A stretch of DNA of 64,000 nucleotides, taken from the NCBI RefSeq assembly GCF_004358205.1, contig NZ_SMYO01000004.1:1-64000 (forward strand), read 5' to 3'. Of the stretch, positions 1 through 8,200 are shown one piece after another. The stretch comes from Bacillus salipaludis (GTDB lineage: Bacteria; Bacillota; Bacilli; Bacillales_B; DSM-18226). The translations under genes were made by a program, and so were the position numbers. Below the pieces are notes generated by a model, which searched no databases, had not been told where the DNA came from, and worked only from the letters and a program-made list of their open reading frames with translations. Each line of letters starts with the position of its first letter. Position 1 is the first letter of the stretch.

Positions 1-2
1 AT

Positions 3-120
<118 letters not shown>

Positions 121-165
121 CTAAGCCCTTTATGGGGCTATTATTTTTGCTGATTTTTTAAAAAA

Positions 166-240
166 GGCCCCTTGGTCAAGCGGTTAAGACACCGCCCTTT
201 CACGGCGGTAACACGGGTTCGAATCCCGTAGGGGTCACCA
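166..240 (+). tRNA. tRNA-Glu (TTC)
   Basis: Cloverleaf with anticodon TTC at 199-201, T-loop GGTTCGAATCC and encoded CCA end. First gene of the tRNA array after 5S rRNA. Confidence 0.96.
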
Positions 241-279
241 AAGTTTTTATTACGACAGTAAAAAAAATGTCATTATAAT

Positions 280-355
280 GGAGGATTAGCTCAGCTGGGA
301 GAGCATCTGCCTTACAAGCAGAGGGTCGGCGGTTCGATCCCGTCATCCTCCACCA
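280..355 (+). tRNA. tRNA-Val (TAC)
   Basis: Acceptor stem GGAGGAT pairs with ATCCTCC. Anticodon TAC at 313-315. CCA is encoded. Confidence 0.96.
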
Positions 356-375
356 TAATATTTTTCTTTAAACCT

Positions 376-451
<76 letters not shown>

Positions 452-530
452 TGCTTCTTACTTTCCTGAAAGACATCAGCGGAAGCATGCGAGAAATTCC
501 GAAGGGATTTTAAGCAAAAGAATATTTTTA

Positions 531-606
531 GAGCCATTAGCTCAGTTGGTAGAGCATCTGACTTTTAATCAGAGGGTCGAAGGTTCGAGTCCTTCATGGC
601 TCACCA
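531..606 (+). tRNA. tRNA-Lys (TTT)
   Basis: Acceptor GAGCCAT pairs with ATGGCTC. Anticodon TTT at 564-566. CCA is encoded. Confidence 0.96.
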
Positions 607-617
607 TTTAGAACAAT

Positions 618-694
618 GCGCCCGTAGCTCAATTGGATAGAGCGTTTGACTACGGATCAAAAGGTTATGGGTTCGACTCCTTTCGGGCGCGCCA
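618..694 (+). tRNA. tRNA-Arg (ACG)
   Basis: Acceptor GCGCCCG pairs with CGGGCGC. Anticodon ACG at 652-654. CCA is encoded. Confidence 0.95.
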
Positions 695-700
695 TACTAT

Positions 701-777
701 CGGGAAGTAGCTCAGCTTGGTAGAGCACTTGGTTTGGGACCAAGGGGTCGCAGGTTCGAATCCTGTCTTCCCGACCA
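701..777 (+). tRNA. tRNA-Pro (TGG)
   Basis: Acceptor CGGGAAG pairs with CTTCCCG. Anticodon TGG at 735-737. CCA is encoded. Confidence 0.96.
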
Positions 778-813
778 GTCCAATGCTTTAAACTATATAC
801 TTTTTATTTTTAC

Positions 814-906
814 GGAGGAATACCCAAGTCCGGCTGAAGGGATCGGTCTTGAAAACCGACAGGCGGGTTAAACCGCGCGGGGGTTCGAATCCCTCTTCCT
901 CCGCCA
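814..906 (+). tRNA. tRNA-Ser (TGA)
   Basis: 93-nt class II tRNA with a long variable arm. Acceptor GGAGGAA pairs with TTCCTCC. Anticodon TGA at 850-852. CCA is encoded. Confidence 0.95.
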
Positions 907-952
907 TATGTTTTTATCTTCAGCATTGATTTTTAGCTTTAATTTCTATTAT

Positions 953-1026
<74 letters not shown>

Positions 1027-1029
1027 TTT

Positions 1030-1106
1030 GGTCTGGTAGTTCAGTTGGTTAGAATGCCTGCCTGTCACGCAGGAGGTCGCGGGTTCGAGTCCCGTCCAGA
1101 CCGCCA
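1030..1106 (+). tRNA. tRNA-Asp (GTC)
   Basis: Acceptor GGTCTGG pairs with CCAGACC. Anticodon GTC at 1064-1066. CCA is encoded. Confidence 0.96.
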
Positions 1107-1112
1107 TTTGTT

Positions 1113-1138
1113 GGTTCAGTAGCTCAGTCGGTAGAGCA
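1113..1138 (+). pseudogene. truncated tRNA 5' fragment (tRNA-Phe-like)
   Basis: The 26 nt match the acceptor strand and D-arm of the complete tRNA-Phe at 1261 with one mismatch (GGTTCAG against GGCTCAG), then homology stops before the anticodon stem. The next 122 nt are not tRNA-like and contain three GAATAAGC motifs, at about 1144, 1157 and 1192. The layout suggests a partial duplication or a recombination scar inside the array. Confidence 0.75.
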
Positions 1139-1260
1139 CGCCCGAATAAGCTACAATGAATAAGCATCAGCGCACCCATCGAGCTGCTGCTAGAATAAGC
1201 TTTCTGAGATGGGGGCGAAGGACTTACAGCTTTATGGTTGTAGGGGATATAAACTAACAT

Positions 1261-1336
1261 GGCTCAGTAGCTCAGTCGGTAGAGCAAAGGACTGAAAATC
1301 CTTGTGTCGGCGGTTCGATTCCGTCCTGAGCCACCA
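1261..1336 (+). tRNA. tRNA-Phe (GAA)
   Basis: Acceptor GGCTCAG pairs with CTGAGCC. Anticodon GAA at 1294-1296. CCA is encoded. Confidence 0.96.
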
Positions 1337-1366
1337 TTTAATTTCGTGCTTTTTTTATTTTTATAT

Positions 1367-1451
1367 GGAGGGGTAGCGAAGTGGCTAAACGCGGCGGACT
1401 GTAAATCCGCTCCCTCAGGGTTCGGCGGTTCGAATCCGTCCCCCTCCACCA
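1367..1451 (+). tRNA. tRNA-Tyr (GTA)
   Basis: 85-nt class II tRNA. Acceptor GGAGGGG pairs with CCCCTCC. Anticodon GTA at 1401-1403. CCA is encoded. Confidence 0.95.
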
Positions 1452-1464
1452 TGTTTTTTAATAA

Positions 1465-1541
<77 letters not shown>

Positions 1542-1585
1542 AAGTTTTTTGCGATAGCAAAAAATTAACCATATTATTAATTGTT

Positions 1586-1659
1586 CCGCAGTAGCTCAGT
1601 GGTAGAGCAATCGGCTGTTAACCGATCGGTCGTAGGTTCGAGTCCTACCTGCGGAGCCA
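1586..1659 (+). tRNA. tRNA-Asn (GTT)
   Basis: Acceptor TCCGCAG pairs with CTGCGGA, anticodon GTT, encoded CCA. By my count the gene is 74 nt, one less than the usual 75, apparently because one A is missing 3' of the anticodon. This needs a recount before any weight is put on it. Confidence 0.9.
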
Positions 1660-1720
1660 TTTTATTTTTTTGAGGGAATAACTAATCCCAGATAATCTTT
1701 AACACACCTACATATACCAT

Positions 1721-1794
1721 GCGCCTTTAGCTCAGCTGGATAGAGCATACGCCTTCTAAGCGTACGGTCAGAGGTTCGAATCCTCTAAGGCGCG
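1721..1794 (+). tRNA. tRNA-Arg (TCT)
   Basis: Acceptor GCGCCTT pairs with AAGGCGC. Anticodon TCT at 1755-1757. CCA is not encoded (G73 is followed by TAA). Last gene of the array, 11 nt before the terminator. Confidence 0.94.
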
Positions 1795-1805
1795 TAAACA
1801 TGATG

Positions 1806-1839
1806 AAAAACGCTTGGACAATTGTCCAAGCGTTTTTTT
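1806..1839 (+). terminator. intrinsic terminator of the rRNA-tRNA operon
   Basis: Perfect stem CGCTTGGACAATTGTCCAAGCG followed by seven T residues, directly after the last tRNA. It ends the 5S-tRNA transcript. Confidence 0.92.
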
Positions 1840-1861
1840 ATAACTTGGAGATTTTTGTATA

Positions 1862-1900
1862 AATAATAAAAACCCCTCTGAAAAAGAAGAATCAGAGGGG
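1862..1900 (-). terminator. intrinsic terminator of ispA
   Basis: Stem CCCCTCTGA/TCAGAGGGG (1873-1900). On the minus strand it is followed by a T-rich tract, and it sits 10 nt past the ispA stop. Confidence 0.85.
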
Positions 1901-1910
1901 AACGTATTTT

Positions 1911-2870
1911 TTATATTAAAACATTTGTATTCTGTTGTTCATAAACCTTTTTAATGAAATCTAATAGGGTTAAATAGATCAACCCGTTTCCTTCGACCTT
2001 TGGTGAATTTCCTAATGGCACCGTTCTTTTTATTAATTGGGCATACAATTCGGGCTCCGTGAGTACTCTTTCAAATTGCTTTGAAGAAAGATCTTTTAAT
2101 AAGGCAAGTGCCCCTGAAACATGTGGTGTAGCCATCGATGTGCCACTCAGTGTTGCATACGTTCCATTTAGATAAGTAGAAGTAATTTTTTCACCTGGTG
2201 CTACGAGGTCTACTTCATTGTTTGAGTTCGTAAAATAAGAGGATTGCCGGTTCAGGTCAACCGCCCCTACACTAATCACTTCATTATAGCTGCCAGGGAA
2301 GGCAAACTCATCGGTTGAGGAATCTCCATCCCCTTCATTACCCGCGGCACAGACGACAAGAATTTGATGGTTCAGCACCGCTTCCTTGATCGCATCATGT
2401 AATTCTTTTACATCGGTAGGACCGCCTAATGACATTGAAATGATATCGACTTTTTGTTCGATGGCATAGTGAATGGCGTTAATGATCCAGTCATACTGCC
2501 CAGAGCCATCTTTTCCTAAAACCTTTAAGATTAAAAGATTTGCTTCCGGAGCAACGCCTGCTACGCCTGTGTGGTTGATTGTCGCTGCAATCGTACCTGC
2601 CACATGAGTGCCGTGGCCATTGTAATCCTCGAAGATAGCCGGATTTCCGCCATCGTCTTGTGTAAAATTTCGTCCGCCAATGATTCGATTTTGCAGGTCC
2701 GGATGATCGGTATCACAGCCTGTATCCAGTATAGCTACTGTTATACCTTTGCCAGTTGATTGCGCCCATATTTCGGGGGCTTGAATTAGTTCAACACCTT
2801 TGGGAATCTCGTTCACGTTTTCTAACTGCTCAATCATTTTGTAGGGAATCAGATAGATAGCATCTTTCAT
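1911..2870 (-). CDS. ispA: intracellular serine protease, subtilisin family (S8)
   Basis: 319-residue subtilase without a signal peptide. The N-terminus carries the short LIPY-type propeptide characteristic of intracellular subtilisins, which keeps the enzyme inactive until removed. The catalytic triad is visible as Asp49 (DTGCD), His86 (NGHGTH) and Ser245 (GTSMATP), with oxyanion Asn178 (AAGNEG). The length and sequence closely match B. subtilis IspA, the main cytoplasmic protease of stationary phase, where it degrades cytosolic proteins. It is monocistronic with its own terminator. The start ATG has an upstream AGGAGGGA-type ribosome-binding site. Confidence 0.95.
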   Translation of the reverse strand: MKDAIYLIPYKMIEQLENVNEIPKGVELIQAPEIWAQSTGKGITVAILDTGCDTDHPDLQNRIIGGRNFTQDDGGNPAIFEDYNGHGTHVAGTIAATINHTGVAGVAPEANLLILKVLGKDGSGQYDWIINAIHYAIEQKVDIISMSLGGPTDVKELHDAIKEAVLNHQILVVCAAGNEGDGDSSTDEFAFPGSYNEVISVGAVDLNRQSSYFTNSNNEVDLVAPGEKITSTYLNGTYATLSGTSMATPHVSGALALLKDLSSKQFERVLTEPELYAQLIKRTVPLGNSPKVEGNGLIYLTLLDFIKKVYEQQNTNVLI

Positions 2871-3074
2871 AAAAATCCCTCCTATTTTTTAATTGAAGTC
2901 AGAACTTGGTGATAGAGAAATCATATCATTTTGATAGAGGGATAAATAGGTTAAATAGAATTATTTTCCATACAGGCAGGATGTCCTATTATTTTGTGCG
3001 CAGAAAAGGGACTTCATTGGAGGGGATTTTTTTCATAGATGAGAGGGAGAAGAAGTTTATTTGTTGTAATTCAG

Positions 3075-3118
3075 CAAACGGAGTTCATTTTTCAAAAAAG
3101 GGGAATGAGCTCCGTTTG
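3075..3118 (-). terminator. long hairpin after the 3137-3475 gene
   Basis: 15-bp stem (CAAACGGAGTTCATT with AATGAGCTCCGTTTG, one G-T pair) with a 14-nt loop, 19 nt past the stop of the minus-strand gene. There is no T-tract, so it may protect the 3' end or terminate weakly. The surrounding 2871-3136 interval shows no convincing gene. Confidence 0.5.
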
Positions 3119-3136
3119 TTATCGTTTGGAGAGTGA

Positions 3137-3475
3137 TTATTTAGGATTATAGAGAAATAAGAGTGTTTTACGTTTGCTAGAATGTTTGGACCAGTAATCA
3201 TGGAATGCATCCAATACTTCTTTCGCAAATGCATCTCCTTTTTCTTCCTGTCTGATCACGCCATAGTTCAGCTGGCCTTGATGTGTTTTGCCAGTCACTT
3301 GTTTATAATTACCTGAGTCCAACTCAATAAAAAATTCCACTTCGATTCCTTCGCTATTTTTGATAGAAGCGAGATGATTTCCGAATTCTTCAATCAGAAC
3401 CTTGGACACCCACCCCTTTTGCTCACTTTCCTTTAAAAATTCTTGATATAGCCTGATAAAAGAATTTAAATCCAT
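3137..3475 (-). CDS. hypothetical protein, 112 aa
   Basis: I do not recognise a family. The protein is soluble, mixed-charge, without signal peptide or membrane segment. It starts with an acidic/aromatic helix (MDLNSFIRLYQEFLKE) and ends in a basic segment (SKHSSKRKTLLFLYNPK). AAAGGATG lies upstream of the ATG at suitable spacing. It stands alone, followed by a hairpin at 3075-3118. Confidence 0.65.
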   Translation of the reverse strand: MDLNSFIRLYQEFLKESEQKGWVSKVLIEEFGNHLASIKNSEGIEVEFFIELDSGNYKQVTGKTHQGQLNYGVIRQEEKGDAFAKEVLDAFHDYWSKHSSKRKTLLFLYNPK

Positions 3476-3759
3476 TTATCCACACATCCTTTACTAAGAA
3501 TTGATCCACACATATAGCAGCAATTGGAATGAAAACGGGAAGGTTCAAGGTGATTTAGATTGTATCTATAGACTATATGCAACAAAATAGAAAGTAAGAA
3601 TAGAATTTGGTCTGACTCCACTCTATTAAAGTTTAAAGCGGTGAAATGTGAATATGTAAATATCTATATGAATCACAATCAGGTGCCTTTTCTGTTTTTT
3701 ACAATGTTGATAAAATAAGGTGTTATTGGATGTCATCAATGAAGCAGGAGTGAAGATAA

Positions 3760-4179
3760 ATGAGCGGTAATAAAAAATGGTGGATGCTGGCTGCAATGTT
3801 CTGGATGTTGATCATCTTTTTGGTAACACAGCTACCTTATTTTACGGGAGAACGTACGGCGTCGGCGATAAATGAAGTGTCCGGCGCGGGAAAGGGTTTG
3901 ATAGATGAACTGAATTTTATGATAAGGAAAGCTAGCCATTTTTCTGCGTTTGGAATCCTGGCATTCTTGTTTTATAAGGTAATGAGTAACTATCGATTCG
4001 CATATTTCTTTGCCTGGGTTACTGCCTTCCTCTATGCCATGTCAGATGAATGGCATCAATCCTTTATGCCGGATCGAATGGCTTCGTTTAAAGATGTATT
4101 GATTGATGGGGGCGGGGCGTTTCTAGCGTTAGTGTTGACTTTTTTGGTTAGCAGGTGGAGAAAGGCGGTTGGATCGTAA
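3760..4179 (+). CDS. VanZ-like family membrane protein
   Basis: 139 residues with about four hydrophobic segments (7-27, 60-73, 78-95, 116-131). The VanZ-domain signatures are present: RKASHF (56-61), DEWHQSF (96-102) and D/R..S..DVLID (105-116). VanZ itself gives low-level teicoplanin resistance, but most Bacillus homologues have no assigned role. It is preceded by GAAGCAGGAG and stands alone. A role in cell-envelope stress is only inferred from the family name. Confidence 0.85.
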   Translation: MSGNKKWWMLAAMFWMLIIFLVTQLPYFTGERTASAINEVSGAGKGLIDELNFMIRKASHFSAFGILAFLFYKVMSNYRFAYFFAWVTAFLYAMSDEWHQSFMPDRMASFKDVLIDGGGAFLALVLTFLVSRWRKAVGS

Positions 4180-4317
4180 AATGAATGACAAGGCCGCCTG
4201 CTTTATCAAGGGCTGGCCCTATTTTTAAAAGAATTGTAAGAGCATTAATCGTATGATAAGATAATTTGTGAATTTTCCGATAATAAACATATAGAGTACA
4301 AGTGGGGAGGTTGAGGT

Positions 4318-5373
4318 ATGAAATTTAAGTGGTTTAAGAGTTTAGTAGTAACCGCTGCTATCTTGGGATTTGGCATGACTGTATCCGAATCCAGTGTGCA
4401 TGCGGAGGAAGTTTCGTTTTACACAAGCAATCCTGTCATTATAAAAGTGAAGATGCCAACCTATACATATCAGGACATTGAATTAACGAAAAAGATTGCT
4501 TTACAAAAGAAGGATACCTTTTTACATGTAAAACGTTTGGTAAAAACAGAAACAGGGAAACCACGGTTACAGTTAACCAACGGAAAATATGTAACGGCCA
4601 ATAAATTAAAGGTCGTAAAAACAAAAGGGTATCAAAATCCGAAGCGTTATTATCAAGTGCAATACAAACAAATTCAGCCGACTGGGAAGGTGGGCTATAA
4701 TCTATCACGCGGCTATGAAGGTGTAAAAACGTGGAAAGTCATGCGCAAACTGGGGATTATCGGTACGCATGGGTATGCGAAATATAACAATAAAACATGG
4801 TATGCGGTTCGAAGCTTTCAGGCAAAGCATAAATTACCTGTCACCGGGGATGTAGATCTGAGAACTTGGCAGAAGCTAGGGTTTAGTGAAAGCTCATGGT
4901 ATAGCATCGATAGCTATATCGCACCGTTAAAGGCGCATGCATGGGATGGCCGTTCTGCTCATATTGAGGCAATGATCAAGCAAGCCTATCAATATATGGG
5001 GAATCCTTATATTGTGGGGGCATCTTCGTCTCCAAAGTATGGACTTGACTGCAGTGGATTGGTAACGCAGGCCTTGTATGCTGCCGGGATTAATCCGGTG
5101 CCTGTGTCGAGTATTCAGCATGCGCATCCTGGGAACGAATGGAACAGCCGAAAACTGTTTGCTTCGAAGAATTTTAAACACGTGCCCTATAGCCAGCGAC
5201 AACGCGGCGATTTAATCTTCTACTATCAACCAGGCACCCATACCATTTGGCATGTAGCTATTTATCTAGGAAACAACAAAGTAATCGAATCCTGGCCGCC
5301 GCGTGTCATGATACAACCAATCAAGAATTCGCATCGGAACGTGATTGCAGGGGTGGCACGGCCGTTTCTTTAA
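4318..5373 (+). CDS. secreted NlpC/P60 peptidoglycan hydrolase with PG-binding domain
   Basis: 351 residues. A signal peptide (1-29, cleavage near VHA/EE) is followed by an SH3-like N-terminal region (about 30-110), a peptidoglycan-binding repeat (about 130-188, with the VRSFQAKHKLPVTGDVD pattern) and a C-terminal NlpC/P60 domain (about 215-350). The catalytic Cys245 is in GLDCSG and the His312 in TIWHVAIYLG. Such enzymes cleave D-Glu-mDAP type bonds in stem peptides during wall turnover or sporulation. A strong GGGGAGG ribosome-binding site precedes the ATG. The dispersed dyad begins 5 bp after the stop. Confidence 0.9.
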   Translation: MKFKWFKSLVVTAAILGFGMTVSESSVHAEEVSFYTSNPVIIKVKMPTYTYQDIELTKKIALQKKDTFLHVKRLVKTETGKPRLQLTNGKYVTANKLKVVKTKGYQNPKRYYQVQYKQIQPTGKVGYNLSRGYEGVKTWKVMRKLGIIGTHGYAKYNNKTWYAVRSFQAKHKLPVTGDVDLRTWQKLGFSESSWYSIDSYIAPLKAHAWDGRSAHIEAMIKQAYQYMGNPYIVGASSSPKYGLDCSGLVTQALYAAGINPVPVSSIQHAHPGNEWNSRKLFASKNFKHVPYSQRQRGDLIFYYQPGTHTIWHVAIYLGNNKVIESWPPRVMIQPIKNSHRNVIAGVARPFL

Positions 5374-5378
5374 TAGTT

Positions 5379-5421
5379 CGACAAAATTCGGGTGGTGCCT
5401 GGCACCACCCGAATTTTGTCG
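5379..5421. repeat. dispersed 43-bp dyad, copy 1
   Basis: Perfect 21-bp arms around a single T (centre CCTGG instead of CCTGT, so orientation is undefined). It lies between two convergent genes, 5 bp past a stop codon. Confidence 0.9.
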
Positions 5422-5436
5422 GAAATGTATTATATA

Positions 5437-5997
5437 TTATGGCTGAGGGCTATCTTGTTTTGCTATTTCTTCGCCAAAGTTGTTTGCGATGAAGGTTTTT
5501 TCTTCTGCCTTTGTCATGGTTCCGTATGCTTTGCCGACGGTGCCGCCTTGTTGCTGCCAGAAATAGTTATGGTCTTCGGCTATTTCTTCAAAATTCCCCT
5601 CTTTCCATTTCTCTAGTATGGCTAGTAGGTCGCTTTTCAGCTCGAAATTGCTGTTTTTCACTATGTTGTAAACTTGGTTAATAGTATCCGGAATCATCGG
5701 GACGGCGCCCCATTTTTCTTTGGCCTTCACTTTTTGGTGGGTCATCTTGTGCATAACCTCAATCACAGCCTCTTGCGAACTACTTTTATCCAATTTAATG
5801 TCGTATTGAACTCCGCCAATATAGCCAGTCTGTTCTTTCTTCTCCTTTGCAGTATCCTTTTTCGCAACAGCAGTGGTTTCCACTGTATGTTTTCTTTCAA
5901 ATTCTGATGCATTGTTCATGACTTTATATACTGCAATTCCCCCGATGAAAAGAAAGGCCAATATCATGGTCGTCGTTAAGCTTAAACCTTTTTTCAA
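5437..5997 (-). CDS. membrane-anchored hypothetical protein (possibly DUF6241)
   Basis: 186 residues: one N-terminal membrane anchor (about 7-24), a charged Lys/Glu linker (37-55), then an extracytoplasmic domain. TTG start with a strong AGGAGGG ribosome-binding site at good spacing. The domain resembles an uncharacterised Bacillus family, which I recall as DUF6241, but this is a memory-based match. No function can be assigned. It is monocistronic and convergent with the NlpC/P60 gene. Confidence 0.75.
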   Translation of the reverse strand: MKKGLSLTTTMILAFLFIGGIAVYKVMNNASEFERKHTVETTAVAKKDTAKEKKEQTGYIGGVQYDIKLDKSSSQEAVIEVMHKMTHQKVKAKEKWGAVPMIPDTINQVYNIVKNSNFELKSDLLAILEKWKEGNFEEIAEDHNYFWQQQGGTVGKAYGTMTKAEEKTFIANNFGEEIAKQDSPQP

Positions 5998-6185
5998 TAG
6001 AATCCCTCCTAAAAACAGTTGGATAATTCTAACTTAACAAAAAAATAGAAGGTGTACTAGCTATAAGTTTGATAGAAAAATAGTAGAGCTGCGTCTGTCC
6101 TAATTTCTGACATACCATCCTTCGACAATCGTTTTAAAGCTTTGAAGGGGAAATTTCTTATTTCATAACGGTTTGCTGTGAATCT

Positions 6186-6201
6186 AATCAAACGTTTGAT
6201 T
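6186..6201. promoter_or_regulatory. perfect 16-bp palindrome (operator candidate)
   Basis: AATCAAACGTTTGATT is a perfect palindrome. A second site with one mismatch (ATCAAACGTTTAAT) lies at 6360-6373. It resembles but does not satisfy the CcpA cre consensus (C instead of G at position 2), so it may bind a different repressor. Confidence 0.45.
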
Positions 6202-6359
6202 GGATAGCGGATTTAAGGGGAACTAGTCAAAGTATGTAGAAGGATTCTATTTTTCGTCAGGATTGGAGCTTGTAAGGAAATAAAAGCTTTTTTATCGACA
6301 AAAAATTTCCCCGGAAACTACAAGAAGTTCGTTTTTCAAAAGGGGTTGTCGGGATTTTT

Positions 6360-6373
6360 ATCAAACGTTTAAT
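6360..6373. promoter_or_regulatory. second copy of the CAAACGTTT palindrome
   Basis: ATCAAACGTTTAAT, a near-palindrome matching the site at 6186 in 13 of 14 positions. It ends 42 bp before the sigma-B-like -35 element, a suitable place for a regulator of the 6469 gene. Confidence 0.4.
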
Positions 6374-6415
6374 TGAATGAATTTCTGTGGAGGGGTGTCG
6401 AATGAGTCGTCGGAT

Positions 6416-6441
6416 GTTTCATTCTTCCTCAAGGCGGGTAA
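6416..6441 (+). promoter_or_regulatory. sigma-B-type promoter of the stress protein gene
   Basis: GTTTCA at 6416-6421, 14-bp spacer, GGGTAA at 6436-6441. This matches the sigma-B pattern GTTTAA-N12-15-GGGTAT well. It lies 28 bp upstream of a start codon whose product is of a sigma-B-dependent type. Confidence 0.7.
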
Positions 6442-6468
6442 TGTAAATGAACAAGAGGAGGGATTTCA

Positions 6469-7023
6469 ATGTTTAAACATGACAAGCATTTGGTAGGAGT
6501 GTACGATACGGAGAACGAGGCGATTCGGGCGGTTGAAGATCTTAAACGTCAAGGGTATACGGCAGAGGAAATTTCAGTCATCGGTAAGAATAGAGAGGAT
6601 GTAACGGCAATCAATGATGCGACGGGTACGAAAACGGAAGACGGTCTTGCAGCCGGGGCGGCAACCGGTGGTGCACTTGGCGGCATGGTTGGATTGTTGG
6701 CGGGAATGGGTGCTCTAGCGATACCGGGGATTGGACCGCTTATTGCTGCAGGTCCGATTGCGGCAACACTGACCGGGGCTGTTTTCGGTGCAGGAGTGGG
6801 CGGTCTAACGGGGGCATTGATTGGAATGGGTATCCCTGAGGAGGAGGCAGGGCGCTATGAAGACTATGTGAAAGACGGTAAATTTCTTGTGGTGGTGGAG
6901 CGTCGGGAAAATCGTGCAGGTTTAGGGGCAGACGTCCACCAAGATGTTACAGGAAGGAATATGATTGGAAATGATTCACCCAATGCTCCGCTGACTCGGG
7001 TGGACCCAGCAAATCGATACTAG
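6469..7023 (+). CDS. general stress protein, YflT/GSP17M domain
   Basis: 184 residues. The N-terminal domain (about 6-60, VGVYDTENEAIRAVEDLKRQG) is the general stress protein 17M-like fold found in YflT. It is followed by a Gly/Ala-rich hydrophobic core (about 64-123) that could be membrane-inserting hairpins, and a hydrophilic tail. Family members are induced by general stress through sigma B, and the promoter at 6416-6441 supports that here. RBS AGGAGGG. Monocistronic with a terminator at 7035-7070. Molecular activity is unknown. Confidence 0.85.
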   Translation: MFKHDKHLVGVYDTENEAIRAVEDLKRQGYTAEEISVIGKNREDVTAINDATGTKTEDGLAAGAATGGALGGMVGLLAGMGALAIPGIGPLIAAGPIAATLTGAVFGAGVGGLTGALIGMGIPEEEAGRYEDYVKDGKFLVVVERRENRAGLGADVHQDVTGRNMIGNDSPNAPLTRVDPANRY

Positions 7024-7034
7024 AATTCTTATTT

Positions 7035-7070
7035 AAAGGAAATTGCTATCTTCGGCAATTTCCTTTTTTT
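7035..7070 (+). terminator. intrinsic terminator of the stress protein gene
   Basis: Stem AAAGGAAATTGC/GCAATTTCCTTT with loop TATCTTCG, followed by T7. Confidence 0.9.
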
Positions 7071-7511
7071 GTCTCATTTCCTTGAAGGAACATTTTGGAA
7101 GGGGCATTTTATATTGTGAAATGGGGTTTGTTTTTTATTGTGGGTGAAGTGGTACTGTATCGGTTAGGGCATGTTCGCATGACCATGCCTGGAATTTAGA
7201 CTGGTCTGTATTGTTTGATTTCACTATGTTCATCAAGCTGAGATTACATTTTAAAAAGCCGATATGGGCAGTCATTCGCTCATTATTCTTTACTTTACTT
7301 TATTTGTATGTGTTTGGATATTTTCGGTAGGCGCTGGTGCCGGCATCGGAAACCTCAGTTGACCAATGGACACTTCCTGCCGGAAAGCGGCCATTGGTGT
7401 GTTTGTGAAAGATAGACTAGGGGTTAGTTAATTCCCATAAGTTATTCCTTCAAAAATCTTTTGTCCTCTCCTTAGTGTAGTCCACTTGAAGAAAGAACTG
7501 TCCCCAAGTCT
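7071..7511. other. intergenic stretch without recognisable gene
   Basis: About 440 bp with G/T-rich and degenerate character. No open frame with a ribosome-binding site and no recognisable protein fragment could be found on either strand. It may be decayed sequence. Confidence 0.5.
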
Positions 7512-7919
7512 CTATGCTTTCTCTATATCTTTTTGGTCCACATTGAGTTCAATTAAGTTACCATCGGGATCCGCGCAGAATATTTGTGCAAATCCACTTT
7601 TGCTGTTTGGCTTTTCTAGAATTTCCACGCCATTTTTCTTCAACCAGTTTAGCGTATTCTGGTAGTTTTCCACTCTCAAAGCAAAGTGGCCTTCTCGGCT
7701 GCTCACGTATTTATCTTGGCGAATCGTTTGGGATTTGGGGAGAACAATGAGATGGAGTTGCTGCAGCCCGATTCCATACCATGCCCCTGGAAAGTCAAAG
7801 TCCGGGCGTTGGATCTCCTCTAAACATAAAATCCTGCTATAAAAATCCTTAGCCCTCTCTAAATCCGAAACCGTTAAACTCACATGGTGAAGCTCCCTAT
7901 ATTGAATCAAGCCATTCAT
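7512..7919 (-). CDS. VOC-family (glyoxalase/dioxygenase superfamily) protein
   Basis: Vicinal-oxygen-chelate fold of about 135 residues with the LHHVSLTVSDLERAKDFY opening, a His in QLHLIV and a Glu near LIELN as likely metal ligands. Family members include glyoxalases, fosfomycin/bleomycin resistance proteins and dioxygenases, and the substrate cannot be told. The start is uncertain. An upstream GTG at 7949 lacks a ribosome-binding site, the ATG at 7919 directly abuts AAGGAG, and a TTG three codons further in has ideal spacing. Confidence 0.85.
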   Translation of the reverse strand: MNGLIQYRELHHVSLTVSDLERAKDFYSRILCLEEIQRPDFDFPGAWYGIGLQQLHLIVLPKSQTIRQDKYVSSREGHFALRVENYQNTLNWLKKNGVEILEKPNSKSGFAQIFCADPDGNLIELNVDQKDIEKA

Positions 7920-7995
7920 CTCCTTACTAGATTTAAAGGGGAAACCCACTTGTTCTATCTTAATAGATTATATCATTTTACCAGAAATATGGTTT

Positions 7996-8038
7996 CGACA
8001 AAATTCGGGTGGTGACAGGCACCGCCCGAATTTTGTCG
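7996..8038 (-). repeat. dispersed 43-bp dyad, copy 2 (reverse orientation)
   Basis: Loop reads ACAGG on the plus strand, opposite to most copies. It lies between divergent genes, so it cannot serve as a terminator for either. One G-T type change is present in the right arm (ACCGCCCG). Confidence 0.9.
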
Positions 8039-8200
8039 AATGGGTTGGGTAGTACTATTCCCATTCTTTCCACAATAAATTGAGATTAGCAGATGTCTGT
8101 TTTTATTAGGTTGTAAAGGGGGTAGGGTGCTGGTGGTATGTAGGGGAGGCAGGTGTCTGTCAGGTTGTGTTGTGGTTTTTAAATTGGTTGAGGAGTTAAG

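Noticed and set aside
2906..3136. 76-codon plus-strand frame after ispA
   Set aside because: TTG start without ribosome-binding site; its end is a long hairpin that better fits the 3' end of the minus-strand gene at 3137.
6186..6201. AATCAAACGTTTGATT as a CcpA cre box
   Set aside because: Consensus needs TG at the 5' side and CA at the 3' side; both are absent, unlike the true match at 41419.
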